Source of the DNA: Massilia brevitalea
GTDB taxonomy: Bacteria; Pseudomonadota; Gammaproteobacteria; Burkholderiales; Burkholderiaceae_D
NCBI RefSeq assembly: GCF_030711405.1
Contig: NZ_JAULSI010000015.1
Span: forward strand, 62,001 to 126,000
Direction of reading: 5' to 3'
Length of the DNA: 64,000 bases
In this document: positions 38,426 to 48,129 of the stretch, piece by piece
How the letters are laid out: each line of letters begins with the position of its first letter
Position numbering within the stretch: position 1 is the first letter of the stretch
Notes under the pieces: model-generated
Databases searched by the model: none
Seen by the model: the letters and a program-made list of their open reading frames with translations, nothing else
Told to the model about the DNA's origin: nothing
Made by a program: the position numbers and the translations under genes

Positions 38426-39406
38426 TCAAACCACCTGCAACACAATCTTCCCGACGTGCGTGCTCGACTCCATCAACGCATGCGCCTCGGCCGCCTGCTC
38501 CAACGGGAAGGTCTTGTAAATCACCGGCTTGATCTTCCCCGCTGCAAGCAACGGCCACACATGCTCGCGCAAATTGTGTGCAATCGCCGCCTTGAACGCC
38601 ACCGGCCGCGGCCGCAAGGTCGAGCCGCTGATCGACAGCCTGCGGCGCAGCACCTGCCCCAAATCGACATTCGCCTTCGCCCCACCCAGCAATGCAATCA
38701 GCGCGATCCGCCCGTCGTCGGCCAGGCAATCAATCTCGCGCGCCACATAATCCCCGGCCACCATGTCCAGCACCACGTCGACGCCCTTCCCGCCCGTCAA
38801 GGATTTGACGACCTCGACGAAATCCTCGCTCCGATAATTGATCCCGCGTTCGGCGCCAAGTTCCTCGCAGGCGCGGCATTTGTCGTCGCTGCCGGCGGTG
38901 GCGAACACGCGGTGCCCAAGCGCCGTGGCCAGTTGGATCGCCGTCACGCCGATGCCCGAGGTGCCGCCCTGCACCAGCAGGGTCTCGCCCTCCTTCAGGC
39001 CGGCGCGGTCGAAGACGTTGGTCCAGACGGTGAAGAAGGTTTCCGGCAGCGAGGCGGCCTCGACCGCAGTCAAGCCTTCGGGCATCGGCAGGCATTGCGC
39101 CAGCGGCGCCGCGCAGTACTCGGCATAACCGCCGCCCTGCACCAGCGCGCAGACCATGTCGCCTTTCTTGAGGCCGCTGTCGCCCAGGTCGCCATCGACG
39201 ATCTCGCCCGCCACTTCCAGGCCCGGCAAGTCGGACGCGCCCGGCGGCACCGGGTAGTGGCCCATGCGCTGCAGCACGTCGGGACGGTTGATGCCGGCCG
39301 CGTGCACGCGGATCAGCACTTCGCCCGCCTTCAGTTCGGGCTGTGGCCGCTCGCACAGTTGCAGTACTTCAGGCTTGCCCGGTTGGGTGATTTCGATTGC
39401 GCGCAT
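38426..39406 (-). CDS. NAD(P)H-quinone oxidoreductase, zeta-crystallin/PIG3-like
   Basis: 326 residues, medium-chain dehydrogenase/reductase without the catalytic zinc ligands. GINRPDVLQRMGHYPVPPGA and LPGLEVAGEI form the N-terminal domain, and VQGGTSGIGVTAIQLATALG the NADPH-binding loop. Typical of the PIG3/QOR group, which reduces quinones by single-electron or hydride transfer. It starts the block qor-tpiA-secG-tRNA-nuo. Confidence 0.9.
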   Translation of the reverse strand: MRAIEITQPGKPEVLQLCERPQPELKAGEVLIRVHAAGINRPDVLQRMGHYPVPPGASDLPGLEVAGEIVDGDLGDSGLKKGDMVCALVQGGGYAEYCAAPLAQCLPMPEGLTAVEAASLPETFFTVWTNVFDRAGLKEGETLLVQGGTSGIGVTAIQLATALGHRVFATAGSDDKCRACEELGAERGINYRSEDFVEVVKSLTGGKGVDVVLDMVAGDYVAREIDCLADDGRIALIALLGGAKANVDLGQVLRRRLSISGSTLRPRPVAFKAAIAHNLREHVWPLLAAGKIKPVIYKTFPLEQAAEAHALMESSTHVGKIVLQVV

Positions 39407-39691
39407 TCCGGCCTCCCTTGAGAAAACGGCAATTGTACGTCAGCGTTCGAAAGCCTGTTTTCTGCCATCGCCCGCTTGCCGCTTCCCCATGTGTTGCTCA
39501 CAGGCCAAAGAATCTCGCTTTCTCGTGCTTCAACGCAAACAAATTCTTCAATGCATGAGCTTTTTCGGGAACTTTAGAGATCGCACAACGATCTCGTCCG
39601 CAGCCGTCTTGTTTGTCCCATGCCTGCAGCATAGATTGGAGGACCGAGCTCAGGCATATGAGCCGTTTCCACCATTCAAAGGAGCACGATT

Positions 39692-41074
39692 ATGCTAGTG
39701 ATTGCCAATGCCCTGTCCAGGCTGCTGCCCAGCAGGAAGTCCAGCCTGTCGTCGACGGCACTGCCCCGTCCCGCATTGCCGCGTCCCATTCCGACCCGGC
39801 GCCCGCGCTTCGGCCTCGTGCTGGCCGGCGCCGCCCTCGCCGCGATCCTGGCCTTGCCCGGCCACGGCGCCAACGCCCAGGGCTGGAACAGCGAGCGCTG
39901 GACCGGCACCTGGGGCACGGCCCCGGCCGGCCCGCCGGCGCCGGCCAGCCTGCAAACCTTTACCGACCAGACCCTGCGCCTGATCGTCCACACCAGCATC
40001 GGCGGCAACCGCGTGCGCATCCGCGTATCGAACGAATTCGGCGCCGTGCCGCTGCGCATCGGCGCGGCCCGCATTGGCGTGCGCGCAAGCGGTTCCGACG
40101 TCGCGCCCGGTACCGACCGCGTGCTCACCTTCGGCGGCCGTTCGGCCATCGTGATCCCGCCCGGCGCCCCGGTGCTGTCCGACCCGGTCGAGCTGAACGT
40201 GCCGGCCCTGAGCGACCTCGCCGTCAGCCTCTACCTGCCGGGCACGGTCGACGCCACCACGGTCCACAACACCGGCCTGCAGACCAACTACGTGTCGCTG
40301 CCGGGCGACTTCACGGCCTCCGCCACCCTGCCGGTGCAGCGCACCATCACGGCCTGGCCCTTCCTCACCGAAGTGGACGTCGACAGCGCCGGCCCGTCGA
40401 TTGTCACCCTGGGCGACTCGATCACCGACGGCACCCGCAGCACGGTCGACACCAACAACCGCTGGCCCGACTGGCTGGCGCGGCGCCTGCAGACCGTGCG
40501 CGATCCTGTGTTGGGGATCAATGGACGCCTGGGTGTGGTCAACCGCGGCATCAGCGGCAACCGCCTCTTGAGCGATTCGCCAAACACCCTGGCCGGACGC
40601 AGCATCCAGGAACGTTTCGACCGCGACGTGCTGGCCACGGCAGGCGTGCGCTACATGACCCTGCTCATCGGCATCAACGACATCGGCAACAGCTCGGCCA
40701 CCAATCCGGTATCGAGCGACGATCTGATCGCCGGCTACCGCCAGGTGATCGCGCGTGCGCATGCGAAGGGCATCGCCATCTTCGGCGCCACGCTCACGCC
40801 GTTCGAGGGTGCGGGCTATTACTCGCCCGAGAAGGAGGTGGTGCGCCAGGCGGTGAACAACTGGATCCGGTCGAGCGACGAGTTCGACGGCGTGATCGAC
40901 TTCGACGGGGCCACGCGCGACCCGGCGCACCCGACGCGCTTCCTGGCGGCGTATGACAGCGGCGACCACCTGCATCCGAACGACCTGGGCTACCAGGCGA
41001 TGGGGAATGCGGTGACGCTGACCTTGTTCCGCTCGCTGGCGGCGGCGAAGACGGTGCCTGGGCTGGAACGATAA
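39692..41074 (+). CDS. Secreted SGNH/GDSL hydrolase
   Basis: 460 residues. The ATG at 39692 has AAGGAG 7 bases upstream. A long N-region with a hydrophobic core (residues about 40-60, ending GHGANAQ) looks like a signal peptide. The N-terminal domain (residues 65-225) is a beta-sandwich of the type seen in two-domain GDSL esterases. The catalytic part has VTLGDSITDG (Ser), VNRGISGNRLL, LIGINDIG (block III) and DHLHPNDLGY (Asp-x-x-His). Likely an esterase acting on acetylated carbohydrate or lipid outside the cell. Substrate not predictable. Confidence 0.87.
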   Translation: MLVIANALSRLLPSRKSSLSSTALPRPALPRPIPTRRPRFGLVLAGAALAAILALPGHGANAQGWNSERWTGTWGTAPAGPPAPASLQTFTDQTLRLIVHTSIGGNRVRIRVSNEFGAVPLRIGAARIGVRASGSDVAPGTDRVLTFGGRSAIVIPPGAPVLSDPVELNVPALSDLAVSLYLPGTVDATTVHNTGLQTNYVSLPGDFTASATLPVQRTITAWPFLTEVDVDSAGPSIVTLGDSITDGTRSTVDTNNRWPDWLARRLQTVRDPVLGINGRLGVVNRGISGNRLLSDSPNTLAGRSIQERFDRDVLATAGVRYMTLLIGINDIGNSSATNPVSSDDLIAGYRQVIARAHAKGIAIFGATLTPFEGAGYYSPEKEVVRQAVNNWIRSSDEFDGVIDFDGATRDPAHPTRFLAAYDSGDHLHPNDLGYQAMGNAVTLTLFRSLAAAKTVPGLER

Positions 41075-41228
41075 TCCCGCTTCTGCCCCGTCGCCGGGCT
41101 GGCGTGTGGCTCGACGACCGGCATCCTGGGGCAAGCTTCCCTGACCCAGGCCCGGCAGACTGGCCTGGGGGGCTCGACCGGTAGGATCTCCGGACAGCGG
41201 GGTAGGTGTCGTCTTCACCCTCACTCAA

Positions 41229-41420
41229 TCGCACGATACGACACGATTCCGCACGATGTGCTCGCGAAAGCACACGACGCACGCACGAAAACGCGCGATC
41301 TCTTGACGCAAATGCACGATGGGCGCACGAAACCGAACGATACGAAAACTGAATGTCTAACTGACTATACAGCCGCCGCCGTGATCGCTCGAAAGCGTGC
41401 GCGCAGCGTGCGCGCAGCGT
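41229..41420. repeat. Repetitive gene-free tract with about nine CACGA-type motifs
   Basis: Between 41229 and 41347 the pentamer CACGA or a one-base variant recurs roughly every 10-20 bp, mostly as GCACGA. A tandem GCGTGCGCGCA repeat follows at 41396-41420, and reverse-complement TCGTG copies occur at 41459 and 41499. The 443-bp gap from the SGNH stop to the next start holds no credible gene. Short spurious frames on both strands show the periodic composition. Function unknown. Confidence 0.5.
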
Positions 41421-41517
41421 GCGACCTGGCGCGACTATCGCCCGAATTCGCGCGCTCCTCGTGTGTTTTCGCGTGCATGGCGTGCGATATCGTTCACTAT
41501 CGTGTGAAAGCGAGCAT

Positions 41518-42012
41518 ATGAAGAGTAAACCTACCCCGGCTTCCGCCATGCCGATGCCGGTACCGCTTGAACTGCACCAGCAACTGCTGCTCGCGTCGAT
41601 CCAGTCCGGCTTCACGCAGGAAGTCTGGGAAATCGGCGCCGCCGCCATTCGGGACTGGCTGGCGCGCAATGCGCCGGAATCGTTCGCCATGCCGGCAACG
41701 TCGGGCTACCAATGGAAGCATGTCTTCCTGCCGAAAGGAACGGTGCTCAGGACTGTATTCGACGGCAAGAACTTCCATGCGCACGTCGAGGGCGACCGGA
41801 TACTGTATGAAGGAGCAGCCACCACGCCGAGCCGCTTCGCCAATGCCGCGGGCGGTGTCCGGCGCAATGCGTGGAAAGTGATCTGGGTGCTGTTACCGAA
41901 CACGTCCACCTGGAAGCTTGCCGATGAGTTCAGGCCGCGGCGCTCACCAGGCAAGCAAATGCGCCGCAAGGCCTTGGCGCCCCTTACGGTCCAGCGCAAT
42001 CCACGGCCTTGA
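41518..42012 (+). CDS. Hypothetical protein, 164 residues
   Basis: I do not recognise a family. The ATG at 41518 (MKSKPTPASAMP) is preferred over upstream starts that lie in the repetitive tract. An N-terminal helical region (LELHQQLLLASIQSGFTQEV, EIGAAAIRDWLARN) is followed by a compact domain with GYQWKHVFLPKGTVLR, VEGDRILYEG and RRNAWKVIWVLLP, and the tail is basic. The pattern HVFLPKGTVLR.....F.A.VE.D.I.YEG suggests a small beta-domain, perhaps DNA-binding. No signal peptide. Confidence 0.65.
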   Translation: MKSKPTPASAMPMPVPLELHQQLLLASIQSGFTQEVWEIGAAAIRDWLARNAPESFAMPATSGYQWKHVFLPKGTVLRTVFDGKNFHAHVEGDRILYEGAATTPSRFANAAGGVRRNAWKVIWVLLPNTSTWKLADEFRPRRSPGKQMRRKALAPLTVQRNPRP

Positions 42013-42042
42013 GCGCTGGCCAGCACAGGCATGGCAGCCCCA

Positions 42043-42651
42043 TCACCCGCCGCCCGTCTTCGACTGCCCCGGCAGCGCCGTCCCCACCTTCCAGGTGCGC
42101 GACAGCGCCTGCGCCTCCTCGATCTGCCCCTGGCTCATCTGCTTGGCCATGGCGGCGCGCTGGTTGACCGCATTCTGGTTGCCGCTCGCGGCGGCGAGGT
42201 TCATCAGCATGTAGGCGATGACCGGGTCGCCCGGCACGCCGGCCACGTGGTAGCGGTACATCAGCCCGAGCGCGTGCTGGGCTTCGGCATGGCCCTGCTC
42301 GGCCGCCTTGCGGAACCAGGTGACGGCGTGCTTCTGGTCCTGCGGCACGGCGTTGCCGGTGTAGTACATCGCGCCGACCACGTACTGGGCGTCGGCCTTG
42401 CCCTGCTGGGCCGCCTTGATGTGCCAGGCAAAGGCCTGCTTGTAGTCGCGCGGCACGCCGCGGCCCATGTAATACATCAGGCCCAGCAGGTGCTGGGCAT
42501 CGGGATTGCCGGCGCGCGCCAGCGGCGCGATCTCCTTCATCGCCAGCGCGTAGTTGCGCGCGTTGTACGCGCTCGCTCCCTCGGGGAAACCCGCCTGCGC
42601 CGCCCCGTGCAGGCCGAGCGCAAGCAGGATCGCTACGGTAATTTTTTTCAT
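42043..42651 (-). CDS. Secreted Sel1-repeat (TPR-like) protein
   Basis: 202 residues with a signal peptide (residues 1-20, ending AQA). Three Sel1-like repeats follow, each with the pattern AQHLLGLMYYMGRGVPRDY / AQYVVGAMYYTGNAVPQD / AQHALGLMYRY. Sel1 repeats mediate protein contacts in the periplasm. It is 87 bp downstream of the GIN-domain gene on the same strand and may share its transcript. Confidence 0.85.
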   Translation of the reverse strand: MKKITVAILLALGLHGAAQAGFPEGASAYNARNYALAMKEIAPLARAGNPDAQHLLGLMYYMGRGVPRDYKQAFAWHIKAAQQGKADAQYVVGAMYYTGNAVPQDQKHAVTWFRKAAEQGHAEAQHALGLMYRYHVAGVPGDPVIAYMLMNLAAASGNQNAVNQRAAMAKQMSQGQIEEAQALSRTWKVGTALPGQSKTGGG

Positions 42652-42738
42652 TGTCTCGTGCGTGGAACCGGTCTTTGCCTACCTTGTTGTTCTCGCGGAG
42701 GACGCTGCCGCCCCTGCCCTCCCTTCCCACTTTGCCGC

Positions 42739-43506
42739 CTACCTCCAGCTGACCTTGCCCAGCCCGTCCACGCTCACCTTGCGGTTGAGCGGCTTGCCGT
42801 AGACGGTGACCGAGCCCATGCCCGACAGGTTCAGGTTCGCGCTGCCGTTCGCGGTGACGGTGGCGTTGCCCAGGCCCGACAAATCGAGCATGACATTTTC
42901 GGCCGTGAACTGGCGCGCATCCAGGCCGCCCAGGCCGCTCAGTTCGGCCCGCAGCAGGCGGCTCCGCCCGGCCAGCATCACATGCCCGGCCCCGTGCAGG
43001 TCGATGTCGATGCGTTCGCCCTGCACGCCGTCCAGGCGCATGCTGCCGACGCCGCCCAGGCTGGCGCTGATCAGGCGGTAGCGCACGTTCACCGTCATCG
43101 AGCCGGCGCCGTCGAGCGCCAGCGCGAGTTCCTCGCCGCTGAAGCCGCTGATGTCGGTGGAACCCAGGCCTTCGGAGCTGACTTCGCGCAGCGTCGGCAG
43201 CACCAGCTCGGCGCGCACCGGGTCCTGCATCAGGCGCAGGCCGCGCCCGCCGCCGCCGCCGATGTTGATGGTGTCGCCGCGCTGCAGGATCGTCAGCCCG
43301 GCCAGCCAGCGCGGGTCGCCGCTCAGGACCAGCATCGCCGGGCTGCCCTGGCGGATGCGCAGGTCGACCGCGCCGTCGAGCTGGACGCGGGCCACGCGCG
43401 CATCCACGCTGCGCGTTTCGCTGGCGGACTCGGGCGCGGCGCTGGCCAGGCGCACCAGCGCCAGCAGGCCTACGGCCGTCACCGCAAATTTCAACAGCTT
43501 GTGCAT
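42739..43506 (-). CDS. Secreted GIN-domain (DUF2807) adhesin-like protein
   Basis: 255 residues from the ATG at 43506, which begins a clear signal peptide (MHKLLKFAVTAVGLLALVRL, cleavage near ASA). The rest is a right-handed beta-helix-like series of short strands rich in GLG, GAG and GMG turns (LDGAGSMTV, LGGVGSMRL, LHGAGHVML, LSGLGGLDA, LSGLGNATV, LSGMGSVTV), as in DUF2807/GIN. Frequently annotated as a putative auto-transporter adhesin head; the role is not established. Confidence 0.8.
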   Translation of the reverse strand: MHKLLKFAVTAVGLLALVRLASAAPESASETRSVDARVARVQLDGAVDLRIRQGSPAMLVLSGDPRWLAGLTILQRGDTINIGGGGGRGLRLMQDPVRAELVLPTLREVSSEGLGSTDISGFSGEELALALDGAGSMTVNVRYRLISASLGGVGSMRLDGVQGERIDIDLHGAGHVMLAGRSRLLRAELSGLGGLDARQFTAENVMLDLSGLGNATVTANGSANLNLSGMGSVTVYGKPLNRKVSVDGLGKVSWR

Positions 43507-43760
43507 GCAATCTTCTCCATGTTCGATTCGTGTTTCGTGTCCGTGCTCTGGCAATATCGACACTATAGCGCGGCCTTGGCGGCCACCGGCCGGGAATGCG
43601 ACAGACTGCGCCAGGCGCGGACAGGACGCAGAACGGCGCCGTCTTTTTCGGGCTACATGCATATGCGATAGATTACTTTTTGGCATGTCCATGCGTTAAG
43701 ATAAACCGCGCCGCCTGTCGCGCGGCTCCTTTTTTGTCCAGCCATTCTTTGAGGTCATCA

Positions 43761-45134
43761 ATGCGCATGCGCCAACTTCCCGTCCTGCTGGCCGGGCTCG
43801 GCTTGTCGATGTCCGCCCTTGCGGCGAGCAGCGACAAGTGGGACCTGCCGGTCCATGTGAAGAAACTCGACAACGGCATGACCGTCGTCGTCTCCGAAGA
43901 CCACAGCTCGCCGACCGTCGGCGTCTCGGTCGTGTACCACGTGGGCATGCGCCTCGAGCCGAAGAACCGTACCGGCTTCGCGCACCTGTTCGAGCACCTG
44001 ATGTTCCAGGGCACGCCGAATGCGCCGAAGGGCGTGTTCGACAAGACCATCACCGGCGGCGGCGGGCGCAACAACGGCTCCACCCGTCCCGACTTCACCA
44101 ACTACATCGAGACCGCGCCGGTGTCCTCGCTCGAGCCCATCCTGTGGCTGGAAGCGGACCGCATGAAGACGCTCGACTTCAACGAGAAGACGCTGAAGAA
44201 CCAGCAGGACGTGGTCAAGGAAGAGATCCGCGTGAACGTGAAGAACCAGCCCTACGGCGGCTTCATGTGGATCGACATCAGCCAGCACGCCTTCCAGAAA
44301 TGGGAGAACAACCACGACGGCTACGGCAGCTTCCAGGACCTGGAAGGCGCCAGCCTGGACGACGTGCGCAGCTTCCACCGCGACTACTACGGCCCGAACA
44401 ACGCCGTGCTGGCGATTTCCGGCGACGTCACGCCGGACCAGGGCTTCGCGCTGGCGCAGAAGTACTTCGGCGGCATCGCCGCGCGCCCGACGCCGAAGAG
44501 CGGCGACTTCACCGAGCCGCTGAACAAGACCGAAAAACGCGTCGAGCAGAGCGACGCCCTGGCCCAGGTGCCGGCGATCGCCGCCGCCTGGAAGATTCCC
44601 GAGCGCGGCAGCCGCGACCAGGCGCCGATGGCGGTGCTGGCCGAACTGCTGGCCGGCGGCGATGCCTCGCGCCTGTACCTGGGCCTGGTGAAGGGCCGCG
44701 AGATTGCGCTGAACGTCGATTCGCTGTTCGGCCTGGTCGACCCCTGGACCTACGACGGCCCGACCCTGCTGACCGTGTTCGCGCTCTACAAGCCGACCAG
44801 CAATGCCGACGCGGTGCTCACTGCCATCGACGAGGAAGTAGCGCGCATCGCCAAGGAAGGCGCCGACGACGCCACCCTCAAGCGCGTGAAGACCCGCATG
44901 CTGGCCGACTGGAACAATTCGCTCGAGTCCTTCATCAACCGCGCCGACACCCTGGCCAAGCTGCAGACCCTGTGGGGCGACGCGAACGTCGTCAACAAGA
45001 TCCCCGGCTGGATCGAAGGCGTGACTTCCGCCGACCTGCAGCGCGTTGCCGCCACCTACCTGGTGAAGAACAACCGCATCGTCATTGACCGCAAGCCGGT
45101 AGCGCAAGCAGCCGCGCCTGCCGAGAAAAAATAA
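43761..45134 (+). CDS. Periplasmic M16 zinc peptidase, catalytic subunit
   Basis: 457 residues from the ATG at 43761, which has GAGG 6 bases upstream and a signal peptide ending ALA. The inverted zinc motif HLFEH (in FAHLFEHLMFQGT) near residue 75 and a downstream Glu (VVKEEIRVNV, near 150) give an intact M16 active site. Only one catalytic half plus an inactive half is present, the M16B layout. It is followed after 11 bp by a second M16 protein lacking the zinc motif; the two probably form a heterodimer. Confidence 0.9.
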   Translation: MRMRQLPVLLAGLGLSMSALAASSDKWDLPVHVKKLDNGMTVVVSEDHSSPTVGVSVVYHVGMRLEPKNRTGFAHLFEHLMFQGTPNAPKGVFDKTITGGGGRNNGSTRPDFTNYIETAPVSSLEPILWLEADRMKTLDFNEKTLKNQQDVVKEEIRVNVKNQPYGGFMWIDISQHAFQKWENNHDGYGSFQDLEGASLDDVRSFHRDYYGPNNAVLAISGDVTPDQGFALAQKYFGGIAARPTPKSGDFTEPLNKTEKRVEQSDALAQVPAIAAAWKIPERGSRDQAPMAVLAELLAGGDASRLYLGLVKGREIALNVDSLFGLVDPWTYDGPTLLTVFALYKPTSNADAVLTAIDEEVARIAKEGADDATLKRVKTRMLADWNNSLESFINRADTLAKLQTLWGDANVVNKIPGWIEGVTSADLQRVAATYLVKNNRIVIDRKPVAQAAAPAEKK

Positions 45135-45145
45135 GGAGCGCATCG

Positions 45146-46564
45146 ATGAAAAAACTGATGCTGACACTGGCCGTGACCATGGCCTTTACCCCGATGGCGT
45201 TTGCAGCGGATGCCCCGGCGGCGGCGAAATCGACGCCGATGCCGGCCTACGGCAAGGACAAGCCGATCCCGACGCCGAAGATCGCGAAGAAGACGCTGGC
45301 CAACGGCATGACCGTCTGGGTCGTGCCGCGCGACGGCCTGCCGCGCGTCGACTTCGTGCTGGCCGTGCGCGGCGCCGGCCTCGCCGCCGACGACAAGGCG
45401 CATCCGGGCTTCGCCAGCCTGCTGGCCGGCATGCTCAACGAAGGCACGGCCAAGCGCGATTCGCGGGCGATCGCCGAAGCGGCCCAGGGCATGGGCGGCT
45501 CGGTGGCCGCCAGCCCCGCCAACGACGGCATCCTGGTCTCGGCCAACGCCCTCACCTCGCACGCGGCCGACATGATGTCGCTGCTGGCAGAAGTCACGCG
45601 CGCACCCTCCTTCCCGGCCAAGGAAGTCGACCTGGCCAAGGCCAACGCCCTGCAGGCGCTGCGCGTGTCGGAAACCACGCCGCGCTTCCGCGCCGAACGC
45701 GCCATCAACGAAGCCGTGTATGGCAGCCACCCTTACGGCCATACCGAGCCGACCGTCGACGCCATCACCTCGGTCACGCAGGACATGCTGCGCACCGAGC
45801 ACGCCCGGCGCTTCCGCCCCGACCGCGCGCTGCTGGTGATCACCGGCCGCGTCAGCGAAGCCGAGGCCATGAAGCTGGCCCAGGCCGCATTCGGCGACTG
45901 GAAGGCGCAAGGCCCGGCCCTGGCCGATGTGGCGCCCGCCCCCGTGAGCGCCAAGCCGGCGCGTATTTTGCTCCAGCGCGGCGGCAGCGTGCAGTCGACG
46001 ATCCGCATCGGCGGTCCCGGCATCGCCGCCAGCGCCGCCGACCAGGTGCCGCTGCGCCTGGCCAGCACCATCCTCGGCGGCGGCTTCTCGAGCCGCGTGA
46101 ACATCAACCTGCGCGAGGAAAAGGGCTATACCTACGGCGCCTCGGCCGGCGCCCGCATGAGCCGCGCGGGCGGCGCCATCGTCGGCGGCGCCGACGTGCG
46201 CAACGAAGTCACCGGTGCGGCCTTGACCGAATACTTCAACGAGTACAAGCGCATCGGCAGCGAGGCCGTGCCGGCCGACGAAATAACGATGAACAAGCGC
46301 TACGTCGCCGGCGGCTACCTGATCAGCAACCAGCTGCAGCGCGCCGTCGCCGCCACCCTGGCCCAGAACTGGCTGGTCGGCCTGCCGCCGGAATTCCTCG
46401 GCCAGTACGTGCCGCTGATCGAGAAGGTGACCCCGGCCCAGGTGCGCACGGTCTCCGCCAAGTATTTCGCACCGGAGAAGCAGTCGATCGTGGTGGTCGG
46501 CGACCCAGCTGCTGTTGGCGAGCAGCTGAAGCAGTTCGGCGAGTTCACCGTCAGCGACAAATAA
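45146..46564 (+). CDS. M16 peptidase-like partner subunit without zinc motif
   Basis: 472 residues with a signal peptide ending AFA. The region that should carry HxxEH reads HPGFASLLAGMLNEGT, so the zinc ligands are lost. The C-terminal half keeps LREEKGYTYGASAG, the Arg/Tyr substrate-binding motif that non-catalytic M16B partners supply in trans. Position directly after the catalytic subunit supports a complementary pair. Confidence 0.9.
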   Translation: MKKLMLTLAVTMAFTPMAFAADAPAAAKSTPMPAYGKDKPIPTPKIAKKTLANGMTVWVVPRDGLPRVDFVLAVRGAGLAADDKAHPGFASLLAGMLNEGTAKRDSRAIAEAAQGMGGSVAASPANDGILVSANALTSHAADMMSLLAEVTRAPSFPAKEVDLAKANALQALRVSETTPRFRAERAINEAVYGSHPYGHTEPTVDAITSVTQDMLRTEHARRFRPDRALLVITGRVSEAEAMKLAQAAFGDWKAQGPALADVAPAPVSAKPARILLQRGGSVQSTIRIGGPGIAASAADQVPLRLASTILGGGFSSRVNINLREEKGYTYGASAGARMSRAGGAIVGGADVRNEVTGAALTEYFNEYKRIGSEAVPADEITMNKRYVAGGYLISNQLQRAVAATLAQNWLVGLPPEFLGQYVPLIEKVTPAQVRTVSAKYFAPEKQSIVVVGDPAAVGEQLKQFGEFTVSDK

Positions 46565-46576
46565 GACGGCTGGAAG

Positions 46577-46735
46577 CCGCGTGGGCACAAGTGCCTAGCG
46601 CGGCCCGGCCCACCCTACGAACGTACACGTGGATGGCCGTAGGGTGGGCACTTGTGCCCACGCGGTATAGAACAGCCGATCATTCGTCACGTAGGATGGG
46701 TTCTCGAACTCACCCTACGAGGATTGTGCCCACGC
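46577..46735. repeat. Cluster of three GTGGGCAC-type palindromic repeats
   Basis: Arm 1 at 46577-46619 has the palindrome split by the 15-bp block TAGCGCGGCCCGGCC. Arm 2 at 46638-46665 is the plain form. Arm 3 at 46690-46717 is the GGGTTCTCGAACTC subtype, followed by a stray half (GTGCCCACGCGG). The cluster lies between the convergent M16 and BCCT genes and fills that gap. Confidence 0.75.
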
Positions 46736-46774
46736 GGTATGCCACCGCCGATCATCCACGGCGCCAAACGAAAA

Positions 46775-48129
46775 TCACGACTCCTTCGCCGCCCACTCCT
46801 TCACCTTCCTGCGCATTTCCTTCTCCCTGCGCTCGCTCTGGCGCTGGTCATGCTGCATGGCGCGCCACAGCGACCACACCATCAACACGATCACCAGCGC
46901 AAACGGCAGCGCAAACACGATGATCGCCGTCTGCACCGCCTTCAGCCCGCCGGCCAGCAGCATGCTGATCGCAATCCCCGCCACCAGCACGCCCCACACG
47001 ATCTTCACGCGCGGCGCCGGGTTCGGATTGCCGCCAGAGCTCATCATGCCCAGCACCAGCACCGCCGAGTCGCCCGATGTGACAAAGAACACCAGCACCA
47101 GCACGGTCGCCACCACCGACATCGCGGTCCCGAACGGCAACGCATCGAACAGCGTGAACAGCGCCGTCGACGCATCGAGCTTCACTGCTTCGCTCAGCGG
47201 CACATGCTGCCAGATCTCCATGAACAGCGCGGTGCCGCCAAAGATCGAGAACCACACGAAGCCCGCCAGCGACGGCGCCAGCACGGTGCCGACGATGAAT
47301 TCGCGGATGGTGCGCCCACGCGACACGCGCGCGATGAACAGCCCAACGAACGGCGACCACGCAATCCACCAGGCCCAGTAGAACACGGTCCAGGCGCCGA
47401 CCCAGTTACTGTCGCGGAAGGGCGTAGCGCGCAGGCTCATGCGCACCAGTTCGCTCAGGTAGCTGCCCAGCGTGGTGCCGAAGGTATCGACGATGGCCAC
47501 CGTCGGGCCCACCACGAACACCGCCAGCGCCAGCAGCGCCGCCAGCACCATATTAAAGTTCGACAGGTACTTGATGCCGCGGTCGACGCCGCTCACCGCC
47601 GAGGTCACGAACAGCACCGTGGTGACGACGATGATCACGACCTGCGACAGCGGCGTGGCCGCAATGCCGAACACCGCCGCCAGCCCGCTGTTGATCTGCA
47701 GCGCACCCATGCCGAGCGATGCCGCCACCCCAAAGGCGGTGGCGACGGTGGCCAGCCCGATGAAGGCGCCGGCAAAGCGCCGCAGCGGCGCCCAGGGCAG
47801 CGCGCGGATCGATTCGCTGATCAGCGCGGGGCGGCCGTGCCGGTACTGGAAGTAGGCGATCGCCAGCGCCACGATGCTGTACACCGCCCACGGGTGCAGG
47901 CCCCAGTGGAAGAAGGCGTAGCGCATCGCCGCGCCGGCGGCTTCGGGCGTGGCGGCCGTCAGGCCCGGCGGTGCGGTGGTGAAGTGCGGGATCGGCACAG
48001 ATAGAACCGGCCGAAATTGCGCGTGATGGAGGCCAGCAGCAGGTCGAACAGGGCCGCCATGCTGGCCGGGGAAAAGATCCCCCAGAGGACGATGAGGAAG
48101 ATGAAGCCGGTTGTGAGGAGTAACTGCAT
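46775..48129 (-). pseudogene. BCCT-family (betaine/choline/carnitine) transporter, broken by internal deletion and frameshift
   Basis: Most of a BCCT transporter is present from GLHPWAVYSIVALAIAYFQY onward, including the aromatic motif WAWWIAWSPFVGLFIARVSR. The true N-terminus is in another frame: an ATG at 48129 opens with QLLLTTGFIFLIVLWGIFSP, then NFGRFYL, the normal first helix and start of the second. At about 47995 the reading jumps to PIPHFTTAPPG in a shifted frame. The roughly 50 residues normally between these blocks, including the GMGIGL Na+/substrate-site helix, are missing. A functional transporter cannot be made. The continuous 457-residue frame is misleading because its first 55 residues are out-of-frame sequence. 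Confidence 0.82.

Noticed and set aside
41229..41420. CRISPR array
   Set aside because: The repeated units are only 5-11 bp and irregularly spaced, with no 25-40 bp repeats or cas genes.
41258..41521. 87-residue frame in the CACGA tract
   Set aside because: Its residues simply reflect the repeats (HDARTKTRD, MHDGRTKPND), with no ribosome-binding site.
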